DNA of 37,702 nt from JAVVEZ01 sp032250895 (GTDB lineage Bacteria; Pseudomonadota; Gammaproteobacteria; Pseudomonadales; Pseudohongiellaceae): assembly GCA_032250895.1 (NCBI GenBank), contig JAVVEZ010000030.1, positions 1 to 37,702 of the forward strand, given 5' to 3'. A model generated the notes under the pieces. The model saw only the letters and a list, made by a program, of their open reading frames with translations, ran no database searches and was not told the origin of the DNA. A program made the translations under genes and the position numbers. Shown in pieces: positions 22,947 to 32,803 of the stretch; the stretch's first letter is position 1; each line of letters opens with the position of its first letter.

Positions 22947-23453
22947 ATGAGCATTCTGACGATTCTGGAGTTCCCCGACCCCCGCCTGCGTAAAGTGGCC
23001 GAACCGGTAAGCCGGATTGATGCCAAACTGCGCAACACGATTGCCGACATGCTGGAGACCATGTACGCAGCGCCGGGCATTGGGCTTGCCGCCACCCAGG
23101 TGAATATCCACCGGCGCTTCCTGGTGCTGGATATTTCCGAAACACATGACCAGCCCCAGGTTTTCATCAATCCCGACATCACCGTCATTGACCCGGAACC
23201 GCTGGGCTATGAAGAAGGTTGCCTGTCTGTCCCGGGGATTTATGACCTGGTGGAACGGCCGCGCAAAATCCAGGTCACGGCGCTGGATCAGCACGGCAAG
23301 GCCTTCGACATGACAGCAGAGGGGTTGCTGGCGGTGTGCATACAACACGAAATCGATCACCTGGATGGCAAGCTCTTCGTGGATTATCTTTCCACACTGA
23401 AACGGCAGCGAATCCGGGCCCGGCTTGAAAAAGAACAAAAGCAGCGCGCCTGA
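22947..23453 (+). CDS. def: Peptide deformylase
   Basis: Metalloenzyme of 168 residues that removes the N-formyl group from nascent proteins. All three active-site motifs are present: GIGLAATQ (44-51), EGCLS (90-94, metal ligand C92) and HEIDH (134-138, two His ligands and catalytic Glu). The ATG at 22947 gives the typical MSILTILEFPDPRLR start; the upstream frame extension is not conserved. It leads the def-fmt-rsmB-trkA gene series. Confidence 0.97.
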   Translation: MSILTILEFPDPRLRKVAEPVSRIDAKLRNTIADMLETMYAAPGIGLAATQVNIHRRFLVLDISETHDQPQVFINPDITVIDPEPLGYEEGCLSVPGIYDLVERPRKIQVTALDQHGKAFDMTAEGLLAVCIQHEIDHLDGKLFVDYLSTLKRQRIRARLEKEQKQRA

Positions 23454-23529
23454 TGCCATCCCGCCCAGTACAGACATCCGCAGCAGAGCCTGCCCAAGGC
23501 CTCTCAAGACCCAGGCCACCCGCCACATC

Positions 23530-24498
23530 ATGACGACCCTTGACTCACTGCGTATCGTTTTTGCCGGCACACCTGTCTTTGCGGCCCGGCATCTGCAAGC
23601 GCTGCTGGACCGGCAATGCCGGGTCGTTGCCATCTATACCCAGGCCGATCGTCCTGCCGGACGGGGCCGGAAACTGACGCCCAGTGCGGTCAAGACCCTG
23701 GCTCAGGCCCACCAGATCCCCGTTTATCAACCACAGGATCTGCGTGCATCGGATACCCAGGCGGAGCTGAAGGCCTTGCGGCCGGACCTGCTGGTGGTGG
23801 TTGCCTATGGTTTGTTGCTGCCCCAGGCCGTGCTCGATATCCCCCGCTTCGGCTGCATCAATGTCCATGCCTCTCTGTTGCCGCGCTGGCGGGGTGCCGC
23901 GCCCATTGAACGCGCTCTTCTGGCGGGCGACCGGGAGACCGGCATCACGATCATGCAGATGAGCAAGGGCCTCGACACCGGCCCCATCCTGCTTGCCCTC
24001 AAGACGCCGATCACGGCACAGGACAATGCTGAAACCCTGACCCAGCGGCTGGCCGGGCTGGGTTGTCAGGGCCTCATCGAGACCCTCGACCTGTTACTGA
24101 ACGGGAACCTGCGCCCCCGCGCCCAGGATGAAGCGCTCAGCAGCTATGCCGGCAAGCTGAGCAAGGAAGAGGCCCTGATCGACTGGCAATTGCCGGCCGC
24201 CGTCATTCACCGCCAGATTCGTGCTTTTTATCCCCGCTCCCCCGCCTATTCCTATCTTGGCAACGATCGCATCAAAATCATACAGGCGCGCCCCGCTACA
24301 GGGATTTCGGCGGCCTCGCCCGGCACGATCATCGAGGCCGGGAAAGAGGGGCTGCTGGTTGCCTGCGCCAATTCATCCCTGTTGCTCGAGACCCTGCAAT
24401 TACCCGGAAAAACAGCGACCCCCGTCGCCGCCATTCTGAATGCGCATCAGGACAGCTTCCGTCCCGGCACCCGCTTTCAGTCCGGCGCCCACGATTGA
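23530..24498 (+). CDS. fmt: Methionyl-tRNA formyltransferase
   Basis: Enzyme of 322 residues that formylates initiator Met-tRNA using 10-formyl-THF. The N-terminal domain begins LRIVFAGTPVFAA. Catalytic N111, H113 and D149 lie in INVHASLLPRWRGAAPI and KGLDTGP. The C-terminal OB-like domain begins near LSKEEALIDW. The ATG at 23530 is chosen over an open frame reaching back into def. Its product is the substrate source for the upstream deformylase's function, a standard pairing. Confidence 0.96.
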   Translation: MTTLDSLRIVFAGTPVFAARHLQALLDRQCRVVAIYTQADRPAGRGRKLTPSAVKTLAQAHQIPVYQPQDLRASDTQAELKALRPDLLVVVAYGLLLPQAVLDIPRFGCINVHASLLPRWRGAAPIERALLAGDRETGITIMQMSKGLDTGPILLALKTPITAQDNAETLTQRLAGLGCQGLIETLDLLLNGNLRPRAQDEALSSYAGKLSKEEALIDWQLPAAVIHRQIRAFYPRSPAYSYLGNDRIKIIQARPATGISAASPGTIIEAGKEGLLVACANSSLLLETLQLPGKTATPVAAILNAHQDSFRPGTRFQSGAHD

Positions 24499-24514
24499 AC
24501 ATAGCTTGTCGATA

Positions 24515-25813
24515 ATGATGAAAAAAGAAAGTGACCGCTTACTTGCAGCTCGGATACTGAGTCAGATTCTACAGGGTCGGGGCTCGCTGTCCGGTCTGCT
24601 GAATAACTGCCGGACAGAGCACCCGGCAGCAAACGCCGCCCTGCTGCAGGAGCTGTGCTATGGCGTCTGTCGCTGGTATTACCCGCTCGATTTTCTCTGT
24701 TCCGCACTTTTGAGCAAGCCCCTGCGGGCGCGCGACAGAGAACTACAGTGCCTGCTTCTGATCGGTCTTTATCAGCTGCTTTACATGCGCGTTCCTGCAC
24801 ATGCGGCGGTCAATGAAACGGTCAAGGCCGTCACCCAGTCCTGGGCCAGGCCCCTGGTCAATGCGGTGCTGCGCAAGGCTCCTGAGAAATACCAGCAATT
24901 GCTGCCGGCAATCGCCGCCGATTTTTCCCTCAAATACGCTCATCCCGACTGGTTGATCAACCAGCTGAAAGCGTCCTGGCCCTTACATTATCAGGAAATT
25001 CTGGCGGCCAACAATGAACGGGCTCCGATGACACTGCGGGTCAACCCGGCCCATTACAGCCGGGCACAGTACCTGGGCCTGCTTGCGGCTGAAAACATCG
25101 CCGCCCACCCGGGCGAACTCTGTGAGAACGCGATCATTCTTGCCCAGCCTCTGCCCGTGGAAAAGCTCCCGGACTTTGCCCGGGGTGCCGTCAGCGTTCA
25201 GGACCAGGCCTCGCAATTGGCCCCAGGCCTGTTGCAGCTGGCCCCGGGGCTGCGGGTTCTGGACGCCTGCGCAGCACCCGGCGGCAAGACCTGTGCCATC
25301 CTGGAGCAGGAACCCGCGCTGACCCAGCTGGTTGCGCTGGACAATGACCCGCAGCGCCTGCACCGGGTTCAGGAGAATCTGGACCGGACCGGCCTGTCCG
25401 CCCAGATTGTCTGCGCCGATGTCAGTGCAACAAGCTCGTGGTGGGACCATCAGCCCTTCGACCGGATTCTGCTGGATGTGCCCTGTTCCGGCACCGGGGT
25501 CATCAACCGCCATCCGGATATCAAACTGCTGCGCAAGGCCGGGGATATCGAGGCCCTGGCGCAGAAACAGGCCTGCATCCTCAGGGCTCTGTGGCCACTG
25601 CTCAAACCCGGGGGGCTGTTGCTGTATTCAACCTGCTCGGTACTGAAACCCGAAAACAGTCTGCAGATTGAACATTTCATCCAGCAAACCCGGGATGCCA
25701 AACCCGTCCTGCCTGAACTCGGCTGGGGTCTCGCCGGCCCGATTGGCAGACAGTTGCTGCCTGCAAGCGGCCGCCACGATGGCTTTTACTATGCTTTGCT
25801 GCAAAAATGTTGA
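24515..25813 (+). CDS. rsmB: 16S rRNA m5C967 methyltransferase RsmB
   Basis: Protein of 432 residues (E. coli 429) with an N-terminal NusB-like RNA-binding domain (about 5-140) and a C-terminal SAM-dependent methyltransferase domain. The SAM motif is DACAAPGGKT (250-259); the two catalytic cysteines are C324 in DVPCSG and C374 in YSTCSV. Two adjacent ATGs (24515, 24518) are possible starts. It begins 16 bases after the fmt stop and continues the translation-related operon. Confidence 0.95.
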   Translation: MMKKESDRLLAARILSQILQGRGSLSGLLNNCRTEHPAANAALLQELCYGVCRWYYPLDFLCSALLSKPLRARDRELQCLLLIGLYQLLYMRVPAHAAVNETVKAVTQSWARPLVNAVLRKAPEKYQQLLPAIAADFSLKYAHPDWLINQLKASWPLHYQEILAANNERAPMTLRVNPAHYSRAQYLGLLAAENIAAHPGELCENAIILAQPLPVEKLPDFARGAVSVQDQASQLAPGLLQLAPGLRVLDACAAPGGKTCAILEQEPALTQLVALDNDPQRLHRVQENLDRTGLSAQIVCADVSATSSWWDHQPFDRILLDVPCSGTGVINRHPDIKLLRKAGDIEALAQKQACILRALWPLLKPGGLLLYSTCSVLKPENSLQIEHFIQQTRDAKPVLPELGWGLAGPIGRQLLPASGRHDGFYYALLQKC

Positions 25814-25879
25814 ACAATTCATTTCATTATCGGCTGGCCTCCCGCCAGTACAGATCCCACAAGGGCGCATGACAACTTA

Positions 25880-27262
25880 ATGAAAATAATTATCCTCGGT
25901 GCCAATCAGGTTGGCGCGACACTGGCAGAGAACCTGGCGAAGGAGGCAAATGACATTACCGTGGTGGACGACGATCCTGGCCGCCTGCGGGAACTGAAGG
26001 ACCGCCTCGACATAGGAACGGTTGTCGGGCAGGCCTCCTACCCGGATGTGCTCAAACATGCCGGGGCCCAGGATGCCGACATGCTGATCGCCGTCACCGA
26101 CAGCGATGAAGTCAACCTGGTGGCCTGTCAGGTGGCCTATTCCCTGTTCCGAACCCCCAAAAAAATCTGTCGGCTGCGCTCCAACTCCTACGTTGCCTCC
26201 AGTGCCAGCAAACTGTTCGGCAGCGATGGCATTCCCATCGATGTCGTCATCAGCCCGGAACAGATCGTTTCCCATTACATAAAAAGTCTGCTCGACATCC
26301 CCGGGGCACTGCAGGTCCTGGATTTTGCCGATGGCCTGGTGCAGCTTGTCGCCGTTCGTGCCTTTTATGGTGGCCCTCTGGTCAATCAGGAAATCCGCTT
26401 CCTGCGCCAGCACATGCCCTCCGTTGACACCCGGGTGGCCGCCATCTTTCGCCGCAACCGCCCCATCATGCCGGAAGGAAATACCGTGATCGAAGCGGAT
26501 GATGAGGTGTTCTTCATCGCCGCCCGAAAAGACATTCGCGCCGTCATGAGCGAACTGCGCAAGGTCGACAAGCCCTACAAGCGCATCATGATCGCTGGCG
26601 GCGGCAATATTGGCGAACGCCTGGCCGGCGCTGTGGAAAACAAATACCAGACCAAGCTGATCGATATGAGCCATGACCGCTGCCGCCATCTTTCCGAGAG
26701 GCTGCAGACGACCACGGTGCTGCACGGTGATGCCTCAGACCAGGATCTGCTGCTGGAGGAAAACATCGAAGACACGGATGTCTTCCTGGCCCTGACCAAT
26801 AATGACGAGGCCAATATCATGTCTTCCATGCTGGCCAAAAGGCTGGGCGCCGGCAAGGTCATGACCCTGATCACCAATCCCGCCTATGTCGATCTGGTGC
26901 AGGGCGGTGATATCGATATCGCCATCTCGCCACAGCTTGCCACCATTGGCAGCCTGCTCGCGCACATCCGCCGGGGAGATGTTGTAAATGTGCACTCACT
27001 TCGGCGCGGTGCCGCAGAAGCAATGGAAGCCATTGCCCATGGTGACAAGTCAACGTCCAAGGTTGTGGGGCGCGCCATAGAGGACATCAAGCTTCCCGAA
27101 GGCACCACCATTGGTGCCATCGTGCGCAATGGCAGCGATGTGATCATTGCCCATGACAGGACCGTGGTTGAAACCGACGACCATGTCATTCTGTTCCTCG
27201 TGGACAAGCGTCGCATCCCCGAGGTCGAGCGTTTGTTTCAGGTCGGGTTTACCTTTTTCTGA
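25880..27262 (+). CDS. trkA: Trk potassium uptake protein TrkA
   Basis: Peripheral NAD-binding regulator of the Trk K+ channel, 460 residues, with the usual duplicated RCK layout (RCK-N, RCK-C, RCK-N, RCK-C). The first Rossmann loop is GANQVG at 7-12, with Asn where the family usually has Gly (GAGQVG in E. coli). The second is GGGNIG at 240-245. VVDDDPGRL supplies the acidic residue at the end of beta-2. The membrane partner TrkH/TrkG is not in the window. Confidence 0.95.
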   Translation: MKIIILGANQVGATLAENLAKEANDITVVDDDPGRLRELKDRLDIGTVVGQASYPDVLKHAGAQDADMLIAVTDSDEVNLVACQVAYSLFRTPKKICRLRSNSYVASSASKLFGSDGIPIDVVISPEQIVSHYIKSLLDIPGALQVLDFADGLVQLVAVRAFYGGPLVNQEIRFLRQHMPSVDTRVAAIFRRNRPIMPEGNTVIEADDEVFFIAARKDIRAVMSELRKVDKPYKRIMIAGGGNIGERLAGAVENKYQTKLIDMSHDRCRHLSERLQTTTVLHGDASDQDLLLEENIEDTDVFLALTNNDEANIMSSMLAKRLGAGKVMTLITNPAYVDLVQGGDIDIAISPQLATIGSLLAHIRRGDVVNVHSLRRGAAEAMEAIAHGDKSTSKVVGRAIEDIKLPEGTTIGAIVRNGSDVIIAHDRTVVETDDHVILFLVDKRRIPEVERLFQVGFTFF

Positions 27263-27306
27263 ATGTCGATGTCACCCGCCCCACGCCCCGGCAAGCGCCG
27301 CGCAGG

Positions 27307-28197
27307 CTATCCGGCGTCGTAAATCTTCGGCAGGCCGGGGGGCTGACGCTTGAAGCGCTTGTATTCCCAGTGATATTGTTCCGGCACCTCACGGACTGCC
27401 GCTTCAATGCCCAGATTCAGCGCCATCAGCGACTGATGGAGATCCCTGCTGTAAATCGCCATGGGCATTTCCCGGAAGCAGATCTCGAACCCAGCCCGGG
27501 GCTGCGCCACCCTGCGCGCATAGCCCAGCAGAATTCTAGCGCCGGTTTTCATCAACAAGCGGGATACCAACGTCATCGTGAGGGCATCCACGCCGAAAAA
27601 GCGAGAAAACTCACCTCCGCTTTCCGGCGGGACCTGATCCGGCAGAATACCGATGATTTCGCCTCTGCGCAGCGCCTCCAGCAGCATGCCGACACCCCGC
27701 CGGTCGCTTGCCACCATGTTGGCGCCCGAACGGCTTCTGGCCTGGAACAGCAGGCGCGCCACAGCAGGATCGGAAGGGGGCTGATAGAGCTGGCTGGTCG
27801 GCCCGCAACCGCAGGTATTCAAATACAGCCCCATGAGTTCCCAGTTCCCCAGATGCGGCGAAATCACTATGACGCCATGGCCTCCGGCATGGGCGTCCTG
27901 CAGCAGGGGCAGGCCATCAACATGCCGTATCTCATTCAATATCCGCACCCCGGGCCACAGCCAGACGGCGCTGGTTTCCGTCATGGTCCGGAAACTTTCC
28001 CGGATACTGCGGCGCGCCAGGGATTCCTGCGCGGACTGGGACAGGTCCGGAAAACACAGGGCGATGTTAACACGGGTGGTCGCCACCATCCGGGAAGCAC
28101 AGAACCAGCCTGCGAAGCCCAGCAGACTGCCCAGCCTGCGCAGTGCTGACAGGGGGAGCAGCGACAGCAGCCGCAACAAGCGAATCAGGATTTGCAT
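27307..28197 (-). CDS. Lipid A biosynthesis acyltransferase (LpxL/LpxM/HtrB family)
   Basis: Inner-membrane acyltransferase of 296 residues from the ATG at 28197. One N-terminal membrane segment is followed by the catalytic HX4E motif H115-LGNW-E120, then GEIIGILPDQVPP and the C-terminal signature PEQYHWEYKRFKRQPPG. The family adds secondary acyl chains to Kdo2-lipid IVA; which position this one acylates cannot be told from sequence. A longer frame to 28323 overlaps the glyQ leader and lacks similarity. It is divergent from glyQ, as in Pseudomonas. Confidence 0.9.
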   Translation of the reverse strand: MQILIRLLRLLSLLPLSALRRLGSLLGFAGWFCASRMVATTRVNIALCFPDLSQSAQESLARRSIRESFRTMTETSAVWLWPGVRILNEIRHVDGLPLLQDAHAGGHGVIVISPHLGNWELMGLYLNTCGCGPTSQLYQPPSDPAVARLLFQARSRSGANMVASDRRGVGMLLEALRRGEIIGILPDQVPPESGGEFSRFFGVDALTMTLVSRLLMKTGARILLGYARRVAQPRAGFEICFREMPMAIYSRDLHQSLMALNLGIEAAVREVPEQYHWEYKRFKRQPPGLPKIYDAG

Positions 28198-28332
28198 TTT
28201 CAGCGCTTTGATAACCGGTCTCCCGACACCTGCCGCCGGTCTTTTGCCGACCGGGTCCCGGCTGGATTTCCGGCCACCTGGATGCTCCCGGAGCCGTGTT
28301 TCATTATAGTTTCCTCTCGCCATCCACAGCTA

Positions 28333-28361
28333 TTTTCAGCATAATTGGTGCTTTTTATACT
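28333..28361 (+). promoter_or_regulatory. Sigma70-type promoter of glyQ-glyS-gmhB-plsC
   Basis: TTTTCA (28333-28338), a 17-base spacer and TATACT (28356-28361) make a reasonable promoter about 67 bases before glyQ. Four closely spaced genes follow without a visible terminator. Confidence 0.5.
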
Positions 28362-28427
28362 TACCCCTGTGGTTCTCCCGGCAAGTACCTGGCCATGGTA
28401 CCCGATCGAGGGCCAAACGGAGCTTTT

Positions 28428-29411
28428 TTGAAAAATTCCATTCCCATTGATGTCAGCACTTTCCAGGGCCTGATTCTCGCCTTGCAGCAATTCTGGGCAC
28501 AGCAGGGCTGTGTCCTGATCCAGCCCATCGATCTGGAGGTGGGTGCCGGCACCTTTCATACCGCCACCTTCCTCAGGGCCATCGGCCCCGAAAGCTGGAA
28601 CAGCGCCTATGTGCAGCCCTGTCGTCGCCCCACCGACAGCCGCTATGGAGAGAACCCCATGCGTCTGCAACAGTATTATCAGTTCCAGGTCATTCTGAAA
28701 CCCAGCCCGATGAATATTCAGGACCTCTACCTGAACTCATTGAAATTTCTTGGTATCGATACGGCTATTCACGATATTCGCTTCGTCGAAGACAATTGGG
28801 AATCGCCCACCCTGGGTGCCTGGGGCCTGGGCTGGGAGGTCTGGTTGAACGGTATGGAGGTGACCCAGTTTACCTATTTTCAGCAGGTGGGGGGCCTTGA
28901 ATGCTATCCGGTCAGCGGCGAGATCACCTATGGCATCGAGCGCATCGCCATGTATTTGCAGGGCAAGGACAGCATCTATGACATCGTCTGGGCCAACACG
29001 CCCAATGGCGTGGTGAGCTATGGTGATGTGTTCCATCAGAACGAAGTGGAAATGTCCGCCTTCAACTTCGAACATGCCAACGTGAGCCTGTTGCTTCAGA
29101 ACTTCAACGACTATGAGCAGCAATGTCAGTATCTGATCGCCAGGGCCCTGGTATTGCCAGCCTATGAAATGGTGCTCAAGGCCTCCCATTGCTTCAATCT
29201 GCTGGATGCGCGCTCGGCCATTTCGGTGACGGAACGCCAACGCTATATTTTGCGGGTGCGCAGCCTGTCCCGGCTGGTGGCCCAGGCTTATTATGATGCA
29301 AGGGCCCGCCTGGGCTTTCCGCTGGCGCCGGAGGCCCTGCGCGAAGAATGTCTGGCACAGCATAAAACACAGGAACAAGCAGCCGGGCAGGAGCGCATGA
29401 GTGATGTCTGA
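28428..29411 (+). CDS. glyQ: Glycine-tRNA ligase alpha subunit
   Basis: Catalytic subunit of the bacterial alpha2beta2 glycyl-tRNA synthetase, 327 residues from a TTG at 28428 with GGAG just upstream. That start gives the family N-terminus a few residues before STFQGLILALQQFW; ATG 28395 is possible but longer than normal. Highly conserved blocks include PIDLEVGAGTFHTATFLR, QPCRRPTDSRYGENPMR, DIRFVEDNWESPTLGAWGLG and SVTERQRYILRVR. Its end overlaps glyS by 8 bases. Confidence 0.95.
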   Translation: MKNSIPIDVSTFQGLILALQQFWAQQGCVLIQPIDLEVGAGTFHTATFLRAIGPESWNSAYVQPCRRPTDSRYGENPMRLQQYYQFQVILKPSPMNIQDLYLNSLKFLGIDTAIHDIRFVEDNWESPTLGAWGLGWEVWLNGMEVTQFTYFQQVGGLECYPVSGEITYGIERIAMYLQGKDSIYDIVWANTPNGVVSYGDVFHQNEVEMSAFNFEHANVSLLLQNFNDYEQQCQYLIARALVLPAYEMVLKASHCFNLLDARSAISVTERQRYILRVRSLSRLVAQAYYDARARLGFPLAPEALREECLAQHKTQEQAAGQERMSDV

Positions 29412-31479
29412 ACAGGAACTACTGATTGAAATCGGCACCGAAGAATTGCCACCCAAGGCTCTGCTCAAGCTCGCCACCGCCTTTGCCCAGGATCTTGAAA
29501 GCCTGTTGGCCAAGGCTTCGCTGGTGCATGCCGGGGTCGAGGTTTTTGCGACACCCAGACGGCTCGCCCTGATCGTCAAGGCCCTGCACGACAGGCAGGC
29601 AGACAGCGTCATCGAACGTTTTGGTCCGGCACTCACCGCTGCCTTCGATGCCAGCGGAAAAGCCACCAGGGCCGCCGAAGGCTTTGCCCGCTCCTGCGGT
29701 GTGCCGCTTGCCGAGCTGGCGCAGACTGATGACGGGAAGGGCAGCAAGCTCTACTACAAGGCCATAAAGGCGGGTCAGGATACCCAAACCCTGCTTCCCC
29801 CCCTGATCAATGAGGCCCTGGCCTCATTGCCCGTACCCCGGCGCATGCGCTGGGGCAGCTCCCGAGTGGAATTTGTCCGCCCCGTACACTGGGTGGTGCT
29901 GCTTTATGGTGATGAAGTGATCCCGGCCACCATCCTGGGGGTGCCGGCCGGAAGGCTTACCCATGGTCACCGCTTTCATCATCCGGAGCCCATCACATTG
30001 GCCTGTCCGGCTGAATATGCCCGCAAACTGCTGGAACCGGGCAGGGTGATTGCTTCCTTCGCGGCCAGGCAGGAAAAAATCCGGCAGTTGGTGGAACAGG
30101 AAGGCCGCAACCGGGGTGCCACGGCCGTGATCGACGAGGCCCTGCTGGAAGAAGTGACGGCCCTGGTGGAATGGCCGGTGGCCCTGACCGGCAATTTTGA
30201 TCGCTCGTTTCTCGCGGTTCCCAGGGAAGCCCTGATCTCCTCCATGAAGGGCCATCAAAAGTGCTTTTACCTGCTGGATCAGAACCGGCAGATCCTGCCC
30301 AACTTCATTACCCTGAGCAATCTCGAGAGCAAGGATCCTCAGCAGGTCATCGCCGGCAATGAAAAGGTCGTCAGGCCCCGGCTGGCAGATGCCGCCTTTT
30401 TCTATGAGCAGGACAAGAAACAGACGCTGGCATCGCGCCGGGAAAAACTGAAAACCGTGATCTTCCAGCAGCAACTGGGAACGGTTTACGAAAAATCCGA
30501 ACGGGTCGCCCGACTTTCCCGCTTCATTGCCGCGGCGCTCGCCATGGACGTGGCCCAGAGTGAGCGGGCCGCCTTGCTGGGCAAATGCGACCTGGTCAGC
30601 AGCATGGTCTATGAGTTTGCGGAATTGCAGGGCATCATGGGCTATTACTATGCCCTTAACGATGGCGAAGCCGAGCCCGTGGCACATGCCCTGAACGAGC
30701 AGTATCTGCCGCGTTTTGCCGGTGATGTCCTGCCGGCATCGGATATCGGCCTGGTGCTTGCGCTCGCCGAGCGCATCGACACCCTGGTTGGACTTTTCGG
30801 TATTGGGCAACCGCCCACCGGGTCCCGGGATCCCTTCGCCCTGCGCCGGGCGGCACTGGGCGTGTTGCGCATCATCATTGAAAAAAGCCTGGATCTGGAT
30901 CTGGTGGAGGTCATTGCGCACGCGATCGGCGGCTTTGCCGACCTGCCACAGCGCGAAGGCCTGGAAACCGCGGTTCAGGATTTTATTTTTGAACGCCTGC
31001 GTACCTGGTATGCGGATCAGGGTATCGACGCCGATGTGTTCCTGGCCGTGGCAGCGGTGCGCCCCGCCAAACCCCTGGAATTTGACCAGCGGGTCAAGGC
31101 CGTCAATCATTTCAGGCAGCGACCGGAGGCCCAGGCTCTGGCCGCGGCCAACAAGCGGGTCGCCAATATCCTGGCCCGGCTGGATCAGCAAGCTGTGCCG
31201 GTCGTCGACAAGGCCTTGCTCACGGAGGCCGCCGAACAGGACCTGGCCGAAACCCTGGCGCAGCTTGTCATCACACTGGAACCCTTGTTCAGGCGTCGGG
31301 AATATACAGCCGTACTGGATTTACTGACCGGCCTGCACAAACCTGTCGACCGGTTTTTTGAAGACGTCATGGTCAACACCGATGATGATGCCGTCCGCCA
31401 TAATCGCCAGGCGCTCTTGTTGCAGTTGCGCCAGTTGTTTCTGCGCATCGCCGACATCTCGCACTTGCAGACACTCTGA
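29404..31479 (+). CDS. glyS: Glycine-tRNA ligase beta subunit
   Basis: tRNA-binding subunit of glycyl-tRNA synthetase, 691 residues from the ATG at 29404 (a GTG one codon earlier is also possible). The family begins LLIEIGTEELPPKAL. It contains the B3/B4-like and HD-like regions (SSMKGHQKCFYLLD, ADAAFFYEQDKK, KCDLVSSMVYEFAELQGIMG) and a C-terminal anticodon-binding helical domain ending VMVNTDDDAVRHNRQALL. Overlap with glyQ implies coupled translation for 1:1 assembly. Confidence 0.96.
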   Translation: MSEQELLIEIGTEELPPKALLKLATAFAQDLESLLAKASLVHAGVEVFATPRRLALIVKALHDRQADSVIERFGPALTAAFDASGKATRAAEGFARSCGVPLAELAQTDDGKGSKLYYKAIKAGQDTQTLLPPLINEALASLPVPRRMRWGSSRVEFVRPVHWVVLLYGDEVIPATILGVPAGRLTHGHRFHHPEPITLACPAEYARKLLEPGRVIASFAARQEKIRQLVEQEGRNRGATAVIDEALLEEVTALVEWPVALTGNFDRSFLAVPREALISSMKGHQKCFYLLDQNRQILPNFITLSNLESKDPQQVIAGNEKVVRPRLADAAFFYEQDKKQTLASRREKLKTVIFQQQLGTVYEKSERVARLSRFIAAALAMDVAQSERAALLGKCDLVSSMVYEFAELQGIMGYYYALNDGEAEPVAHALNEQYLPRFAGDVLPASDIGLVLALAERIDTLVGLFGIGQPPTGSRDPFALRRAALGVLRIIIEKSLDLDLVEVIAHAIGGFADLPQREGLETAVQDFIFERLRTWYADQGIDADVFLAVAAVRPAKPLEFDQRVKAVNHFRQRPEAQALAAANKRVANILARLDQQAVPVVDKALLTEAAEQDLAETLAQLVITLEPLFRRREYTAVLDLLTGLHKPVDRFFEDVMVNTDDDAVRHNRQALLLQLRQLFLRIADISHLQTL

Positions 31480-31482
31480 ACA

Positions 31483-32046
31483 ATGGCGCCGAAGCTGATC
31501 ATTCTGGACCGGGATGGCGTCATCAATCAGGACGCCGCTGACTACATCAAAAGCCCTGAAGAATGGCAAGCGATCCCTGGCAGTATTCAGGCGATCAGTC
31601 TTTTGTCGCAGGCGGGGTTCATGGTGATGGTCGTCACCAATCAGTCCGGCCTGGGTCGGGGCTATTTCAATGAGGTCGATCTCGCCAACATGCACACACT
31701 GATGCATGCCCTGGTGGAAGACGCGGGAGGGCAGATTGCCGGGGTTTTCTATTGCCCTCACCGCCCGGATGAGGGCTGCCACTGCCGCAAGCCAGAGACT
31801 GGCCTGTTGAAGCAGATTGAGGCAGAATTTGGTCTGAGCGTCAAAGACGCCTTTTATATTGGCGACAGCGCCAAGGATCTGGATTGCGCCCTTGCCGCCG
31901 GTTGCCGACCGGTGCTGGTCAAAACCGGCAAGGGCGCGGAAACCCTCGCCTTGCTTGGCGCTGAGCAGCTGAAAAAAATTCTTGTTTTTGATGACCTGCT
32001 GAATGCCACACGGCAGATCCTGGCAGGAGAAAAGGCCGATGGCTAA
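31483..32046 (+). CDS. gmhB: D-glycero-beta-D-manno-heptose-1,7-bisphosphate 7-phosphatase
   Basis: HAD-superfamily phosphatase of 187 residues in ADP-heptose synthesis for lipopolysaccharide. The nucleophile and acid are D9 and D11 in LDRDGV, followed by VTNQSGLGRG (51-60) and the late IGDSAKDLD. A zinc-binding loop typical of GmhB is present with C91, H93, C99 and C101 (CPHRPDEGCHC). It begins three bases after glyS and overlaps plsC. Confidence 0.93.
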   Translation: MAPKLIILDRDGVINQDAADYIKSPEEWQAIPGSIQAISLLSQAGFMVMVVTNQSGLGRGYFNEVDLANMHTLMHALVEDAGGQIAGVFYCPHRPDEGCHCRKPETGLLKQIEAEFGLSVKDAFYIGDSAKDLDCALAAGCRPVLVKTGKGAETLALLGAEQLKKILVFDDLLNATRQILAGEKADG

Positions 32047-32749
32047 GCCGACGATCCTCGTTCTGCGCAGCCTGGTTTTTTATCTGGGTTACAGCCTCAG
32101 CCTGCTGCTGCATGCCACGCTTTCCCTGCTTGTTGGCCTCTTTCTGCCCATCAGGGCTCGCTTTCGCTTTGTGCTGTTATGGAACCGTTTTGCCATCTGG
32201 TGGCTGAAAGTCACGTGTCATGTGAACTACACCATCAGCGGCCTCGAAAATATTCCACCCGGCCCTTTTGTGGTATTGAGCAATCATCAAAGTCCCTGGG
32301 AAACCATCATTCTCTATACTCTTTTTATTCCCATTTGCGCCACGCTGAAACGGGAACTGTTGCGCATTCCCTTTTTTGGCTGGGCGATTGCCATCATCAA
32401 GCCCATTGCCATCGATCGCAGCAGGGCGACCGCCGCCAGGAGAACCCTGCTCAATCAGGGCAGGCAACGGCTTGCAGAGGGCCTCTCGGTCCTGGTATTT
32501 CCGGAAGGGACGCGTGTTGCGGTGGGCAGCCATAAAAAATTCACCGCCAGCGGCGCTGAGCTGGCGATTGCCAACAAGGTGCCCGTGCTGCCCGTCGCTC
32601 ACAATGCCGGGCTTTACTGGCCTCCTCACCAGCTGGTCAAAAAACCCGGCACGATCCACGTCAGAATTGGCAAGCCACTGGCCAGTGAGGGACGGTCTCC
32701 AAGGGAACTGACCGCCCAGGTTGAAGACTGGATCAGAAACGCAGTGTGA
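32039..32749 (+). CDS. plsC: 1-acyl-sn-glycerol-3-phosphate acyltransferase
   Basis: Membrane acyltransferase of 236 residues that makes phosphatidic acid. It has two N-terminal hydrophobic segments (about 7-37), motif I NHQSPWET (82-89, H83 and E88 in an HX4E arrangement in place of the common HX4D) and FPEGTR at 154-159. The ATG at 32039 overlaps the gmhB stop. Gammaproteobacterial paralogues differ in acyl preference, so the exact substrate is open. Confidence 0.9.
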   Translation: MAKPTILVLRSLVFYLGYSLSLLLHATLSLLVGLFLPIRARFRFVLLWNRFAIWWLKVTCHVNYTISGLENIPPGPFVVLSNHQSPWETIILYTLFIPICATLKRELLRIPFFGWAIAIIKPIAIDRSRATAARRTLLNQGRQRLAEGLSVLVFPEGTRVAVGSHKKFTASGAELAIANKVPVLPVAHNAGLYWPPHQLVKKPGTIHVRIGKPLASEGRSPRELTAQVEDWIRNAV

Positions 32750-32756
32750 ATTCAAA

Positions 32757-32771
32757 CCGGCATGATGCCGG
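32757..32771. terminator. Short stem-loop between convergent plsC and gyrB
   Basis: CCGGCAT and ATGCCGG around a single G form a 15-base near-perfect dyad seven bases after the plsC stop and 33 bases from the gyrB stop. There is no T tract, so this is at most a weak bidirectional terminator or an RNA-end stabiliser. Confidence 0.4.
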
Positions 32772-32803
32772 CATTCCAGCGTCGGAGGGCCGAAAACCCG
32801 GCA

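Noticed and set aside
28198..28427. T-box or other riboswitch before glyQ
   Set aside because: No T-box sequence or terminator/antiterminator pair is visible; T-boxes are rare in gammaproteobacteria.
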